A stretch of DNA of 64,000 nt from Ophiocordyceps camponoti-saundersi (nom. inval.) (GCA_003339415.1 PDHQ01000004.1:494207-558206); one strand, 5' to 3'; shown: positions 13,169-25,597, counted from the first letter of the stretch. Notes: a model not told the origin generated them from the sequence alone. Numbers and translations: made by a program.

Positions 13169-13471
13169 GCAGCATATGATGTAGATGGCGTTGGGGCCAT
13201 ATGCCGCTCTCTGCCATTGCTTGACGCTCTAGGTAGTTGTATGCAGCCAGACATTGTGCCTCACACATGTCGTTTTGCAATCATGAGGCTGCCTCGCATT
13301 CGCTTTTTAGTGCCAGAAAACAAAACAAGGGGCCAGTTTGCGCGTTCTCTTTTATGCTTTATCGTAGCATAAAGGCGTGGTTTGTTGAAAGGCGAGCTGC
13401 TTGTCCGTCGCTGGTGCCAGCATGATCGATGGAAGGCCAAAAGAGGGAGATGATCATCCATCGGCAGCGTT
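13169..13471. other. Convergent 3' flanks
   Basis: 3' regions of FKBP12 (plus) and the YhhN-family gene (minus). No gene is supported. Confidence 0.5.
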
Positions 13472-14146
13472 TCAATGTACGGAGGATAGGCCAGTTAAGA
13501 TGAGAAGTTGACCAGAATAGTATAGCGCCCAGACGGCATACTGCATCCACGCACGGTGGCGCGACTTGGAATCCAGCAAAAATTGATCGGCAGCGAGCAA
13601 GGAATCCGACGAGGCGAACAAGACGGCACCCGTGGCCACCTGCCAGCCGCGCACAGTCACGGCTCCGAGGAGCATGAACAGGATAGCAGAGCAGTAGAGG
13701 ACGATGGGTAGGCGCAGCGCCGGGCCAACTCTCGGCACCAATGCGAAGCTCATGGCCGGTGCCGCGACCAAGGCAAAGGCAGCGACTAATCTTCTCCAAC
13801 CATGGTCGTCGTCGTCGGCCCGAATGCCGATGTCGCCCGAGCGCCAGAGAACTACGCAGTAAAGCACGTGGGCGACGAGAAAGCTCCCGAGGCCACGCAG
13901 GAAAGCGTCCTCGCCGGACCAGGCGAGAAAAGCATCCCCGGCGGAAGACAGAGCCAGGGCGGCGATGAGGGGCGACGACGATGCCCGAGCAGCGGCGAGG
14001 CAAGAAAGGAGCGCCGTAGAGGCCGTCTTGCAGGCCATGCGGGAGTGGCTGGGTGCGGCGCGGACGACAAGGCCATAGGCTAGGGCCGAAGTTAGGGAGC
14101 TGAGTAGCAGGGTTATCTCGAGGAGGGATGGGGCTGGAGGGTCCAT
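13472..14146 (-). CDS. YhhN/TMEM86-family membrane protein, possible lysoplasmalogenase
   Basis: Single-exon protein of 224 residues with about eight hydrophobic segments. The family-typical pattern is present: a Lys-containing early helix (RMACKTASTALLSCLAA), ALALSSAGDAFLAW with the conserved Asp, FLVAHVLYCVVLW with a conserved His, and a final GAVLFASSDSLLAADQF segment with another conserved Asp. Human TMEM86 members hydrolyse the vinyl-ether bond of lysoplasmalogens; the substrate in fungi is unclear, so only family membership is claimed. Confidence 0.75.
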   Translation of the reverse strand: MDPPAPSLLEITLLLSSLTSALAYGLVVRAAPSHSRMACKTASTALLSCLAAARASSSPLIAALALSSAGDAFLAWSGEDAFLRGLGSFLVAHVLYCVVLWRSGDIGIRADDDDHGWRRLVAAFALVAAPAMSFALVPRVGPALRLPIVLYCSAILFMLLGAVTVRGWQVATGAVLFASSDSLLAADQFLLDSKSRHRAWMQYAVWALYYSGQLLILTGLSSVH

Positions 14147-15531
14147 TGCTTAGAGTGTGAATCGGGATGAGTGATGGGAGGCTTAGACTATGGCTCTTTG
14201 GGCCGAGGAGAGATGTAGGGTGGCCGTGGTGGTGTGTGGTGATTGAAGGCACATGTTAGACGAGAGTGCACCTAGATATGGAAGCCGAGAGTCGCATATA
14301 GCTGATATCATGATACGATTGTTCATATCCGTTCATACAATCATGCCTTTATGACTACCTAGGTAGGTAGAGATGTACTATGCATGCAGCAAGTAGTATC
14401 CGTATGTACAGGTAGGCATCCTACATACCTATGTAGGTAGGTATGCTCAGACGTCGACTGAAGAACTGCACGTCGTATTGGGCCATCTGAACGTCTGTAC
14501 TGCGTAGATTTGCATTCACCATGACATCGCGCGCGCCTTGACAAATGATGGTTTAATCCCGAGGCAATAAAGCTTAGTGTGGCTCAGCCGGCTAGCCACC
14601 AAGGGTCGTATCGTAGTAGGCTTGGTAGCAGTACCAGGTCCCTCCTATCTGTGAAGTGGAGCGAGATAGACTATCGGGTCTCCAGCTAACGTTTCCTGGT
14701 ACAACAGCCTCAATGCCGCTGCTAGCGCGACACGTTATCCCTATCTGGGCATCCATGAGAGTGCCCGGCATCAAGATGGGAAATACATCGCGCCACCCGA
14801 CCAGCTCTTACAGCTCGGACCTGCGCAGTCTGCCAGGCACGTCTGTCTGTCCAGAGTCTGTCTGTCTGTCTACCTCTGTGAGTTTTAGCAGGTTCAGGCG
14901 CCTTTTACCTCGGCAAATGGCCAGGAGGGAGTGTAGGTGCCCCTTAGACTCATGGTGCGCTCGTCATTGTGTGTAGTAGTACGGATAGTAGGTAGAAAGT
15001 AGTCCGTACCACTGCGCCCCTCCACTTACTGCCAGGCATCAGTCAAATTTTCTGGATCGCCGTCACAATGGGAAAGAAAGCTTTCTCTCCTTCTTCCCCT
15101 CCACCCCTCCTCTTCCACCTCCTCCCCCTCCCCCCTCCTTCTCCCCCTCCTCCTCCTCTTCCTCCAGCCTCCATATCATGCGTTGGTGAGATGCCAATGC
15201 CTGGCTCCGGATCCCTGCCCAGGCCTGCAGAGAGCACCATGATCCCTGTCACGGTATCCTGATGTACCCAATACGCACACTGGACGGAAGCAAAGAAAAA
15301 AAAAACGATAACGGCCAATTATTCCGACATCATCTCCTTTTCAGCTGCCTTCACCAATATCTACTAACCTGTCTGGCTGGCTATCTGCCTACCTCCCAAC
15401 GAACTTGCGCCGGACGAAACTCGCGTCGTCGCCTCTCGCTCGCCGCTGCTCCGGATACTGTCCTATTCAACCTCTTCCGGTCGCGCAGTCCAATGCCGTA
15501 ACCCTCGACGACGACAACCAACCTCGCTGCC
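14147..15531. other. Divergent promoter region of the YhhN and HMG-CoA reductase genes
   Basis: This contains CTAGGTAGGTAG-type short repeats near 14357-14445 and a pure pyrimidine tract at about 15085-15172 upstream of the reductase gene. No gene is supported. Confidence 0.5.
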
Positions 15532-18500
15532 ATGCTCTCCAATTTCATCCTTCCGACCCGCTTCCGCGGCGAGGCGCGACGCGATGAAAAGGCCATTCCC
15601 TCGCCACTGGCTAAGAGTATCTCACCCGTTCTTCAGGCTTTGGCCAAGGTGGCATGCCATCACCCGATTCACACCATCGTCATCGTCGCCCTTTTGGCGA
15701 GTACCTCGTACGTCGGCCTCCTCCAGGAGAGCCTCTTCGACGTCTCGACCGCCATCGGAAGAGCAGATTGGTCGTCCCTGGCCGACGGCAGCAGAGATCT
15801 TCTCGCAGGCCCCGACACGGCATGGAAGTGGCACAGTGTCGAGCATGCCGCCGCCGCTTCAGCCGCCAACACCGATCACCTCGCACTTCTGACTCTCGTC
15901 TTCCCGGACTCGCTTGCCACCGACACATCAAACGCCGCGCCGCGATCGCATGCTGTTCCCACCCCGGGCAACTTGTCCATCACCCCACTTCCCACCACCG
16001 AGAACCCGTTTACCGCATACTCGCAGGACACCATCCTCGCCTACTCCCTCCCCTACAAGCAAGCTTCCGAGTTCGTATCTGCCATTCAAGAAATCCCTCA
16101 CGAGCATGCTCAAGAGACAACGACTCGTCACGGTCGGGAGAAGAAAACGTGGATCATGAAGGCCGCCAAGGTCGGCACTCGCAGCAGCCTCGGTCAGTGG
16201 CTTGGCAACGCCTGGATCGAGTTCATCGACCTGCTGAAAAACGCCGAGACGCTCGACATATTCATCATGATTCTCGGCTACATATCGATGCATCTGACCT
16301 TTGTCTCTCTTTTCCTCTCCATGCGTCGCATGGGTTCCAATTTTTGGCTCGCGACGAGCACCCTGTTGGCCTCCGTCTTCGCCTTCATCTTTGCTCTCTC
16401 TGTCACCACCAAGCTCGGCGTTCCCGTCAGCTTCATCCTGCTGTCCGAGGGTTTGCCCTTCCTGGTCGTCACCATAGGCTTCGAGAAGAATATTGTTCTT
16501 ACCCGCGCCGTGCTTTCCAGCGCCGTTAAATACCGTTCTCACCGCTCCCGGGCGCAGGCCTCCAAAGCCGACGGCACCGACAAGGCGCTGACGCAGAGCG
16601 TCATTCAGTACGCCATTCAGGCGGCTATCAAGGAAAAGGGCTTCGACATTCTTCGCGACTACGCCATCGAAATTGCCATTCTCGTCTTGGGCGCCGCCTC
16701 CGGTGTGCAGGGCGGGCTACAGCAGTTCTGCTTCCTTGCCGCCTGGATCCTCTTCTTCGACTGCATCTTACTCTTCACCTTTAGCACCGCTATTCTCAGC
16801 ATCAAGCTCGAGATTAAGCGCATCAAGCGCCATGTCGATATGCGCATGGCGCTCGAGGCCGACGGCGTCAGTCGCCGTGTGGCCGAGAACGTGGCCACGG
16901 CCGAGGACGAACTATTACTCTCCGGGGGACGGTCGTCAGACGAGTCCTCTCTCTTCGGTAACAACGCAAAGAGCAGCAGCATCCCCAGATTCAAGGTTCT
17001 CATGATCTCGGGCTTCTTCCTCGTCAACATCATTAACATTTGTACCATCCCCTTCCGCAGCGCCGCCTCCTTGTCTTCCCTGCGATCTTGGGCCGGCGGC
17101 CTCGGCGGTGTGGCTTCCAGTCCGCCCGTTGATCCCTTCAAAGTTGCATCCAACGGGTTGGAGGCCATCCTGGCGGCGGCCAAGGCCAGCGGCGTGTCGG
17201 TGCTCGTCACCATTTTAACTCCGATCAAGTACGAGCTCCAATACCCCTCGGTGCATTACGGTCTGTCCTCTCCACCATGCGACAGGGGCCCCGCCGCCTG
17301 CGACGGAGCTGGCAGGCTGGACCATTACGGCGTCGGCGGTCGCATGGTCGGCAGTCTCCTCAAGAGCCTGGAAGATCCCGTGCTGTCCAAGTGGATTGTC
17401 GTCGCCCTGGCCCTCAGCGTTGGCCTCAACGGATATCTTTTCAACGCAGCTCGCAGTGGCATCAAGGATCCCAACATTCCCGACCGAGGCATCGACCGCA
17501 AGGAGCTGGCGCGCGCCCAGATGTTCAACGACACCGAGCCAGCCGTCCTCCCGCTTGGCGAGTATGTGCCCCTTACGCCAGCCCGGACCGAACCTCCGAC
17601 GCCGTCCTTGTCAACCGACGACGAGGCCGATGCCGTCTCCAAGCCCAAGCCCAAGCCGACGGCGCCCGTCCAGGAGCACAGGTCGATCGCGGAACTGGAC
17701 AAGCTGCTGGCGGAGAAGCGGGCGCATGAGATGACGGACGATGAAGTTGTCTCGTCTTCGATGCGGGGCAAGATCCCCGGCTACGCCCTCGAAAAGACGT
17801 TAAAGGACTTTACTCGCGCCGTCAAGATCAGGCGCATGATCATCTCTCGAACCAAGGTGACAGCTGCGCTCACCAATGGCCTTCATCGATCGAAACTTCC
17901 CTTCGAGCAGTACAACTGGGAGCGCGTCTTCGGAGCCTGCTGCGAAAATGTCATCGGCTACCTCCCTCTGCCCGTGGGCGTGGCGGGGCCCCTTGTTGTC
18001 GACGGTCAGAGTTACTTCATTCCGATGGCGACGACGGAGGGCGTGCTGGTAGCGAGCACCAGCCGAGGCTGCAAGGCCATCAACTCCGGGGGCGGCGCTA
18101 TCACGGTGTTAACGGCGGACGGCATGACGCGCGGCCCGTGCATCAGCTTCGAGACGCTGGAGCGGGCCGGCGCAGCCAAAGTCTGGCTGGACTCGGATAA
18201 AGGCCAGCTGCTGATGAAGGAGGCCTTCGACTCGACTAGTCGCTTCGCTAGGCTGCAGACGATGAAGACGGCCCTCGCCGGTACAAACCTATATATCCGG
18301 TTCAAGACGACGACGGGCGACGCTATGGGCATGAACATGATCTCCAAGGGCGTCGAGCAGGCGCTGAATGCCATGGCCTCGGAGGGCGGTTTCGAGGATA
18401 TGACGGTCGTGTCGCTGTCGGGTAACTTTTGCATCGACAAGAAGCCAGCGGCGATCAACTGGATTGACGGACGCGGTAAGAGCGTCGTGGCCGAGGCTAT

Positions 18501-19137
18501 CATTCCGGCCGAGGTGGTTAAGAGCGTGCTCAAGAGCGAGGTGGATACGCTCGTGGAGCTGAACGTGTCGAAGAACCTGATCGGCTCGGCGATGGCCGGC
18601 TCTATCGGCGGATTCAACGCGCACGCGGCTAACATCGTGGCCGCTGTTTTCCTGGCAACGGGTCAGGACCCGGCTCAGGTGGTGGAGAGCGCCAATTGCA
18701 TCACTACGATGAAGAAGTAAGTCGGTCGTCGGTGCATGTACTGGTGGATGTTGCTGACGGACGATAGCCTTCACGGGTCGCTCCAAATCTCGGTCTCGAT
18801 GCCGTCGCTCGAGGTGGGCACGCTGGGCGGCGGGACGATCCTGGAGCCGCAGAGCGCGATGCTGGACATGCTCGGCGTGCGAGGCGCGCACCCGACGAAT
18901 CCGGGCGACAACGCGCGGCGTCTAGCACGTGTGATTGGAGCAGCCGTATTGGCAGGCGAGTTGTCCCTCTGCAGCGCTCTAGCGGCGGGCCACCTGGTGC
19001 GGGCACACATGCAGCACAACCGGAGCGCGGCACCGTCGAGAAAGGCGACGCCGGCTCCGTCGCCCGGACCACAGGCCTTGACTAGCACGTCGACGCCATC
19101 GCTGAGCGCGGCGGCGCAGCAGCGGTCGCGGCGGTGA
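15532..19137 (+). CDS. HMG1: 3-hydroxy-3-methylglutaryl-CoA reductase
   Basis: Rate-limiting enzyme of the mevalonate and ergosterol pathway, in the ER membrane. Two exons (15532-18716, 18768-19137) give 1184 residues. The N-terminal membrane domain has a first span at [15 protein letters not shown] and a sterol-sensing-type block of helices from about residue 240 to 430. A Ser/Pro/acidic linker follows. The catalytic domain starts near residue 747 ([10 protein letters not shown]). Motifs: [32 protein letters not shown] with the catalytic Glu, [11 protein letters not shown] with the NADPH-binding signature, [14 protein letters not shown] with the catalytic Lys, and a C-terminal His in [11 protein letters not shown]. 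The 51-bp intron restores [12 protein letters not shown]. It ends 69 bp from the convergent nicotinamidase gene. Confidence 0.97.
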
Positions 19138-19206
19138 TGAAGCAAATTACGTTCTATAAGATTCATGTCGTTAAATACTCGGTGTTGGGTCAAAAGGTCG
19201 ACTAGA

Positions 19207-20011
19207 CTAAGACGAGAGGGCCTTGACCCTGGCCACTTCAGGGCCCTGAATAGAAATGATGGCGACACCACTGGCAGCGAGGTCGGGATCGGGCCATCGA
19301 TCGGGGTGAACGGGTCTGGTGGCTTCGTCAACGATGTAGGTGACGAAGCCGTGCTCGCTGGCGTGCCTGGCGGTAGCACCGACGCAGTAGTCAGCGGCCA
19401 GGCCGACGACGTAGACGTGAGTGACGGCTCTGGAAGCGAGGCGAGCGGCCATTCCGGAGTCGCAGATGTCAAAGGGGTCATGGAAGGCCGAGTACATTTC
19501 GAAGCGGGAATCGCAACCCTTGTCGAAGACGGCGTCGATCAAAGACTGATCGAGAGAAGGGACGAGGGCGGCGCCGGGGGTGTGTTGGATGCAATGGGGT
19601 GGCCAGAGGGTGGTGGTGTAAGAGCGATTGGGATCATCCGGGTGATGGACGCGGATCTCGGACGGGGGGGAGCCGGTCTCCTTTTGGGGATGGTTGGTGA
19701 CGAAGGAGATGTGATCCGGAGGGTGCCAGTCTCTGGTTGCCAGACGGAGGGCGAAGGGGAGGGTTAAGAGGGAGTTGACGGGGTTGGCGATGGAGGTGCC
19801 GTCTGGAACGGCTAGGGCGCCATGCTATATGTGTATAGGGTAGGTTGTTTTTTTTTTGTTCGAGTGAGCGGGTTTTTGGAGTGTTTTGAGATTCAGGAGG
19901 GGTGTGAAGAAAAAGGAGAAAGAGAGAGAGAGAGAGACGAACAGGTGGGCAAAAGTCTTGTTGGAAGTCGACGATGATGAGGGCAGGGACGAAGTCGTTT
20001 GAAGCTGCCAT
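19207..20011 (-). CDS. PNC1: Nicotinamidase
   Basis: Converts nicotinamide to nicotinate in the NAD salvage pathway. Two exons (19943-20011, 19207-19824) give 228 residues. The GTTCGT donor and TATAG acceptor join QDFCPP to HGALAVPDG. The isochorismatase-fold catalytic triad is visible: Asp in IIVDFQQDF, Lys in VFDKGCD and Cys in GLAADYCVGAT. The metal-binding segment is RDWHPPDH with the conserved Asp and two His. Length matches yeast Pnc1 (216) closely. The gene is tail to tail with HMG-CoA reductase, so the two 3' UTRs probably overlap. Confidence 0.93.
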
Positions 20012-20843
20012 GATGACTGTCGTTTTTGTATATGTCTTTTGTAGTTTGGGTTTAGGTGCGAGATTGGGAGTTGAGGTGGCTTCTTCGTGAGAGAGAGGGA
20101 GAGAGAGAGATAAGCAAGGAGGATTATAAGTCGACTGTCACGTGGACGGGATAGATGATGGTTGTTAGGTGGTGTGGGAGGGAGAGGAATACTCCGTCGT
20201 GCATACAGAGGTAGGTAGGTAGGTAGGTAGGTGGGATCATTTGATGGATGGATGGATGGAGGGGAGACGGGAAGAGAGATAGATGGCTTGCTTTGCATTG
20301 CATTGCGTCATTAATTCGTACCATGTAAGCGTACCTACTAAGGATAGACGTACTACAAAGACTTACCTACCATCTACTCCTACCAACATGGTATGATGGT
20401 AGACATACACGTACTACACAATCATACTCATACACATACATATATAGTACAGATGAGAAAAAGCAATAAGGCTCTTAGGAGGTGTTTCTACTCGCGCAGG
20501 AGTCATGTTTATTTCAACCCTAGATGAGACTTTTCTTGCACCTGTTTTCCCCCCTCCCCCTTCCGTATATGAAACAAGAGTGCAGAGAGTGCAGAGTAAG
20601 ATGACACAGGTATATATGTATGTAAATGCAGATTCGATGAATGACTTCGAAAATGAGCAAAAAAATAAGTAGACTTGAATAAATAACAAGAGAAAGAAAA
20701 AGAAAAAGAAAAACCGCTGGTGAAGTGGTGCTGTGTCGCTTTGCCCCGTTCTCGTCGTGAATCTTGGTCGTTGACCTACATACATACATACCTAGGCAAG
20801 GAGACAGTTCTGCCAGGTGTTTCCTTGCTCGTCTCCTCGCGCT
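20012..20843. other. Intergenic, repeat-rich
   Basis: This contains GAGA, (GGTA)n at 20210-20232 and (GGAT)n at about 20241-20260. No gene is supported. Confidence 0.5.
20210..20232. repeat. GGTA tetranucleotide microsatellite
   Basis: Six tandem GGTA units, followed closely by four GGAT units. Confidence 0.8.
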
Positions 20844-21614
20844 TCAAGCCAAATCCCACTCAAAGCCGACGCAGTTTTCCGACGACGAGCAAGATGACCA
20901 GTCCAACGGTTCGTCGAAACAAGGGATGCCGCTGACGTTCTTCTCTTCTTCTTCTTCATCTCCATCGTATTCCGTCTCGTCGCAGGTTGAATCTTGGCCG
21001 CTGGAAACCCTGACGATGGTGAAGAGCTTTTCGAAGAGGTAGATGAGGAACAAGCTGATTCCCAGAACGAAGCGGACCATGATGCTTTTGCGCTGAGTCT
21101 CTGGCGGGCTGGTGCTTGGACCTGTGCCGCTGTCCCATCTGCCAGTGTCGATTAGCGGAGACGTCGTTGTGGCTGCTGCCGAGGTGCTTTGGATGTAGAT
21201 GGAAGATTCGTCGCCGAGTTTCATATCGTCGTAGTCGGAGGCTGGACCGCGAGCCGGGAAGTCGGTTTCTCTTCCCTTGTTCTTCTTGAGGTCGGTTACA
21301 GACGATGAGGAAGGATTGTCATACGTCCTCTTCCCGAGTTCCTCACAGTAAGATGCCACTTTTCTCTTCTTTCCGTCGTGGCAGTCTTGAGAGGAAGCGG
21401 CGACGAAAGAAGAAGGACTTATCACCACGTTCGAATCGCGAGACGCAACGGAAGCGTAGTCGTCGTCGTCTTCCGCTTCGCTGTCGCGGCCTGGTTCCAT
21501 CAGATCGTTGATGGACTCGGGTTGGCTTTTGAACCACTCTTCCACCCGCCGTCTTCCCAGCTGGAGTCTTTCGGCGACGTTGGCTTGCAGTCTGGGGGGA
21601 AGTTTAAAGGTCAT
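20844..21614 (-). CDS. Unrecognised protein with one membrane span and acidic tail
   Basis: Single-exon frame of 256 residues, not recognised. It starts MTFKLPPRLQANVAERLQLG, a basic amphipathic segment. A long Ser/Asp-rich hydrophilic region follows, with a basic patch GKKRKV at about residue 81. One hydrophobic span (MVRFVLGISLFLIYLFEKLF) lies near residue 180. An acidic run (DGDEEEEEK) and a Cys/Ser/Trp-containing tail (PCFDEPLDWSSCSSSENC) close the protein. The layout suggests a tail-proximal membrane-anchored protein. The frame is much longer than expected by chance in this base composition and ends cleanly, but expression is unproven. Confidence 0.5.
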   Translation of the reverse strand: MTFKLPPRLQANVAERLQLGRRRVEEWFKSQPESINDLMEPGRDSEAEDDDDYASVASRDSNVVISPSSFVAASSQDCHDGKKRKVASYCEELGKRTYDNPSSSSVTDLKKNKGRETDFPARGPASDYDDMKLGDESSIYIQSTSAAATTTSPLIDTGRWDSGTGPSTSPPETQRKSIMVRFVLGISLFLIYLFEKLFTIVRVSSGQDSTCDETEYDGDEEEEEKNVSGIPCFDEPLDWSSCSSSENCVGFEWDLA

Positions 21615-22543
21615 GATGGGTTTTTGTTATTTTAGAGATTGAGGATGGGTTGGTGGTTGTGGATGCTTGAGTGGGATGGGGAGATGTATGTATGTGAGAG
21701 AGTGAAAGAGGCAGAGATGGGTAGAAGGGATAAGGGGGGGAAAGAAAAAGGCGACAAGAAGGGGGATTCTGGCCTGAATAAATAGGTAGCCAGCTTTGAC
21801 TACTGATCTGCTGGTCTGCTCCTGTTGACTTTTACATGTGAAGTCATTCAATCATCTCTCCAGCTGCTGCTGCTGCTGCTGCTGCTAGAGATAACTTTGC
21901 TTCAAGCCATGAAGCGAAATCCCCTGTGTCCTGCAACGTTAAAAAACCAAGGTAGGAAAGCTACGGATTCGATAGGACTTGGCCAGTGAAGAGAATCATT
22001 CCATCTCTCTTGCTCTCTCGAACCGCGTAAAAGGGCAAGTTCTCTCAGGTATATCTTCTTTCTCTTCTTAGAAGAAAATTATCGCCTTATAAGACAGTCA
22101 GTTACCTGACCTCGTCCCGACCCAAGTTGACCTTCAGGGGATGGACCTTCAGGGGATGGCCCTCAGGGGTGTCACGTGCGGATACCGACGCTACGGAACG
22201 AACCTCCGTTGGCGGGCCCCACTTGGCCCAGACGCTGAAGATTCGCCGAACGAAGCAGTAGGTACGTAGGTACCTGTCACTGCTTCCTCGGGCCGCGTCC
22301 TTCAGGCCTTCAGACGTGGACGATGCCGATGCCGAATCAGATTGGGAATGACTCAAGCAGACAAGGGTAGGGAAACCCTAAACGACCCTGTGCTCGCTCT
22401 GCACAGCCAATCAGATCGTTCCAAGCGTGCATACGGCCTATGCCTTTGTGGATACGAAAGACGGGATAGGATAATAAGACGGAATAACGAGCCGAGTCTG
22501 CAACACGAGTCGAGTCGATTCATCAGACCACACCCACCAAAAC
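21615..22543. other. Intergenic upstream of tRNA-Lys
   Basis: This contains a CTG triplet repeat at 21863-21885 and a short tandem repeat of GACCTTCAGGGGATG at about 22129-22160. No gene is supported. Confidence 0.5.
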
Positions 22544-22616
22544 GCCCGGTTAGCTTAATTGGCAGAGCGTGAGACTCTTAATCTCAAGGTCGCGGGTTCG
22601 ACCCCCGCATTGGGCT
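22544..22616 (+). tRNA. tRNA-Lys (anticodon CTT), no intron
   Basis: A full cloverleaf can be drawn. The acceptor stem GCCCGGT pairs with ATTGGGC, including two G-U pairs. The D arm contains AGCTTAATTGGCAGAGC. The anticodon stem TGAGA/TCTCA encloses the loop CTCTTAA with anticodon CTT. The T arm is CGCGGGTTCGACCCCCGC. The discriminator is T. The B box GGTTCGACC is at 22595-22603. CCA is not encoded, as expected in a nucleus. A T5 run at 22654-22658 is the nearest Pol III terminator candidate. Confidence 0.95.
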
Positions 22617-22957
22617 TGTATGGGAAGGGGGATGAGTGAAGCAGCAATTCATCTTTTTGGGAGGTGATGAGGCTTTCTTTGACTGATTTCTGCTGCTGCT
22701 CTTCATATCAGGTGCAATTCGGTTTTTAATTTGTCTTCTCGAGAGCAATTTCTCTACTTGCCATGATCATTTTTTTTGGGCCTCGTGGTGTCATCGTCAT
22801 CCGCTCTCGATGTAGCCAAACCAAGCATCTACCTATCTACAACCCAACCGACCTTAGCAGACATATGTATGTATGTATGTGCATACAGAAAGCATATCAT
22901 CTCTCAAACGCATGTTCAAAGGCAAAGTTCATCACGATCAAAACTCAAACTCTCATG
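22617..22957. other. Downstream flank of tRNA-Lys
   Basis: No gene is supported. It holds the candidate T5 terminator and a short CATA/TATG cluster near 22862-22890. Confidence 0.5.
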
Positions 22958-23407
22958 TCACGCAGCCGAAGACGGACCTCTACAATCTCCCAGTCCTACC
23001 CTAAGACCACCCAAGCCTGCATCCTCGAGTTCGCGATGGAGGGGCAGATGGCGGGCTTCCAACGACCCCGCCGGAACTTGCACGTCAGACAAGACCGAGT
23101 CCCGGCCGGCAGTCGGCTTCTTGCTGTTGACGGGGGATGGGGCTGAGGCACGTGTTTTTGTCTCTTCGTCTTGGTTGTTGTTGTACTCGCTCGACGACGT
23201 AGCGGATCCGGGTTCTGAAAATTCCTCGTCCTCGTCCTCGTCCTCGTCGTAGTCGTCGTGCTCTTGATGGTTTGTATCATCCACCTTGACTGGGGTCGAC
23301 AGTTGGCTCGAGAGAGAAAGTCTCAGTAGGCGTCGTTCATGGTCGTTCTTGTCCATGAGGTAAGCCTCGAGCGGTAGGTTCGAGTATGAACGTGGAGCCA
23401 TCGCCAT
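22958..23407 (-). CDS. Possible small acidic protein, unrecognised
   Basis: An open frame of 149 residues starting MAMAPRSYSNLPLEAYLM. It has a very acidic middle (DDYDEDEDEDEE), partly encoded by a GAC/GAG triplet run, then a Ser/Asn-rich stretch. No domain is recognised and the C terminus is low in character. It might be a real small gene or a chance frame through a triplet repeat; I lean only slightly to real. Confidence 0.3.
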   Translation of the reverse strand: MAMAPRSYSNLPLEAYLMDKNDHERRLLRLSLSSQLSTPVKVDDTNHQEHDDYDEDEDEDEEFSEPGSATSSSEYNNNQDEETKTRASAPSPVNSKKPTAGRDSVLSDVQVPAGSLEARHLPLHRELEDAGLGGLRVGLGDCRGPSSAA

Positions 23408-25597
23408 CTGCGTGGCTTCTACGGGAACGTATCGAAGACTATGAAGCTGATTCAGACAAATGGTGATACTCTCCTGATAAAGAAAGAAATCCTACGGTCG
23501 GCAGTCTGCCACTGGGACTTCCAGGGTGATGCTGCTGTCATCTCTGCTCGGATGAGACGACTCTTTGCTCGGGATGACTGAAGGGTTCGTGGCTGGGGGT
23601 GAGTTCATTGCCGGCGTGAGGGGTTTGAGCTTCTGCCGGCTTCAAAAGGATATTGATCAATGGGAGATGGATGATGAGCCGGAGGAATGATTCGAGAGAA
23701 GATGGAAACGCCCTCCTTTTTGGAAAGTAAGGCAATGCTGGTGGTGAGAGCCCGGCTACACAGACACCACCGACGAATACAGACACGCTACATTATATAG
23801 GAATACACTGCATCCATGCAAAGCTACAGATGAGGAGACAGAGCTGGCACAGACAGCGAATGGTAGAAGATTCTCTCACCCAAGCCGACCCGGTCATCCG
23901 GTAACTGTCTCTCCGACTGTCCGGGACGGCAAGGGGTGGGAAGAGGGATGGAGGGAAAAGGAAACAGCTACAAGGGCTAGAGGAGGAAACATCAAGTGCC
24001 GATCGCTGCCGTCGTTGCTGCGGTTTGCTGCAGCCGACAGGCCGGGGATGGATGCCGTCGTCTCGTGGCAGGCGGTGGAGCCGAACCGCTCTGTCGGGTC
24101 GAGAGACTCAGCCGCAGCGAGGGGTTGTCTCGTTCTTTCTCCCCCTTCTCTGCTGCTCCTCGTCCCCCATCCATCTCGTCCATCCCCCCTCCCCCATCCC
24201 CCCGGGGAGGGGGGAACAAGGGCTGAGACGAACATATGTAGCTTATGTATGCATATAGCGGACAAAAGGAAATAAGAGGACAAGAAGGGAACAAAACTAA
24301 TCATACGGGCCGGGCCGGCGGAATCAGTCCTTGACCGTGTATGTGTGCGTGTGTATAGAGTGGGCTGCATGTACGGATACGCATACGGATAGAGGGAGTG
24401 AGATATGTAGTTGCTTAAGCACAGACTTGTAAGAAAGAAGAGGGAGGGAAGAAAAAAAAGAAAAGAGCAAGGTCTAGACGGCTTCGGAACCAAGCAAAGC
24501 AAAGGATTCTGTATGTCTCAAAGCCCCGGCTCTGCTGAAGGACTGCCATATCTAATATTGCCCGCTCCGGCTACCCAATGCGACGGCCGTTGCAAAGGAG
24601 AGAAGTCAGGTAATATAATGAATGGTATGCTGAAACATGAAGAGGCAAGATGGGGGGGAAAAGGAAGGGAAAACTAAAAGCAAATAGGGGCATAGAGAGA
24701 GAGAGGGAAAGACGTTGGCTACGTGGTATGTATGCCGTACATTAGTAGCAGTGAAAAGGGGGGCCCCCAACGAGTGTTGCTTTTTCCCTTGCTTTCCCCT
24801 CTTTGTTATTTTCCTTTTTTTTCTCACGGGAGAGGGGGAGAGGTGTCAGGGGGGGATGGGTGAAAGGGGAGGTGGACGAGGTGATTGATGCACGAGACGA
24901 GGCATGCTTCGGGGGGCTGGAACGTAGCTGTTTTTTTATCCCCGTGAGTTGGAGAAACTCAGCCGCGGCCATGGCGGACTTGTCTGGGTGAGGGGTGTGT
25001 GAAATGGATAGACGAATGCCGGAGGGTTAACCGGCTGCTCGGGTCAGGGCTGATGATGGTGATGGGGTGAGATGATGCATGTAGATTGATACGTGTATGT
25101 TGCTGTGTACGGGAGGGAAACTTGGTCTGTGAGATAGAAAGGGAAGAGAGGCAGAATATTGATTCAGCTTATTGATTGGGGGGTCTGGCTGCGGGCTGAT
25201 TGATGTGCTGTTGAGTTGTGAAGCTGTGCAAAAGGCGTCTCTCTCTACGGATACCTAGACGAGATTACACGGTTATATGTGTGATGGTGATGATGATGAT
25301 GACGGATTTAAAGTGACATCGACCCTCGAGATCCATATATTCTATTCCGCTGCGTCCATCTAGGTATGTGTGTCTGTCTGTCTGCATGAGTATACTGCTA
25401 TATGCGCGCGGTTACAAGTACGAATACGTCTTAGAAGACCGACCTCCTCGGTTTCGGTCTCGGTCTCACCGTTGAAGCTACGTCATCACGCACCTTGCTA
25501 GTAAACGGGCGTAGAAACTGTCCATTTCCTTTGCCTTCTCTCTCTCTCTCTCTCTCTCTCCAATGAATGCATCCAGAACAACGGCATAATAATAATA
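23408..25597. other. Long intergenic region with no supported gene
   Basis: About 2.2 kb with short frames only. It contains purine/pyrimidine-rich patches, scattered CATA/TATG clusters and a CT run at 25539-25560 directly before the phosphate carrier gene. Confidence 0.5.
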
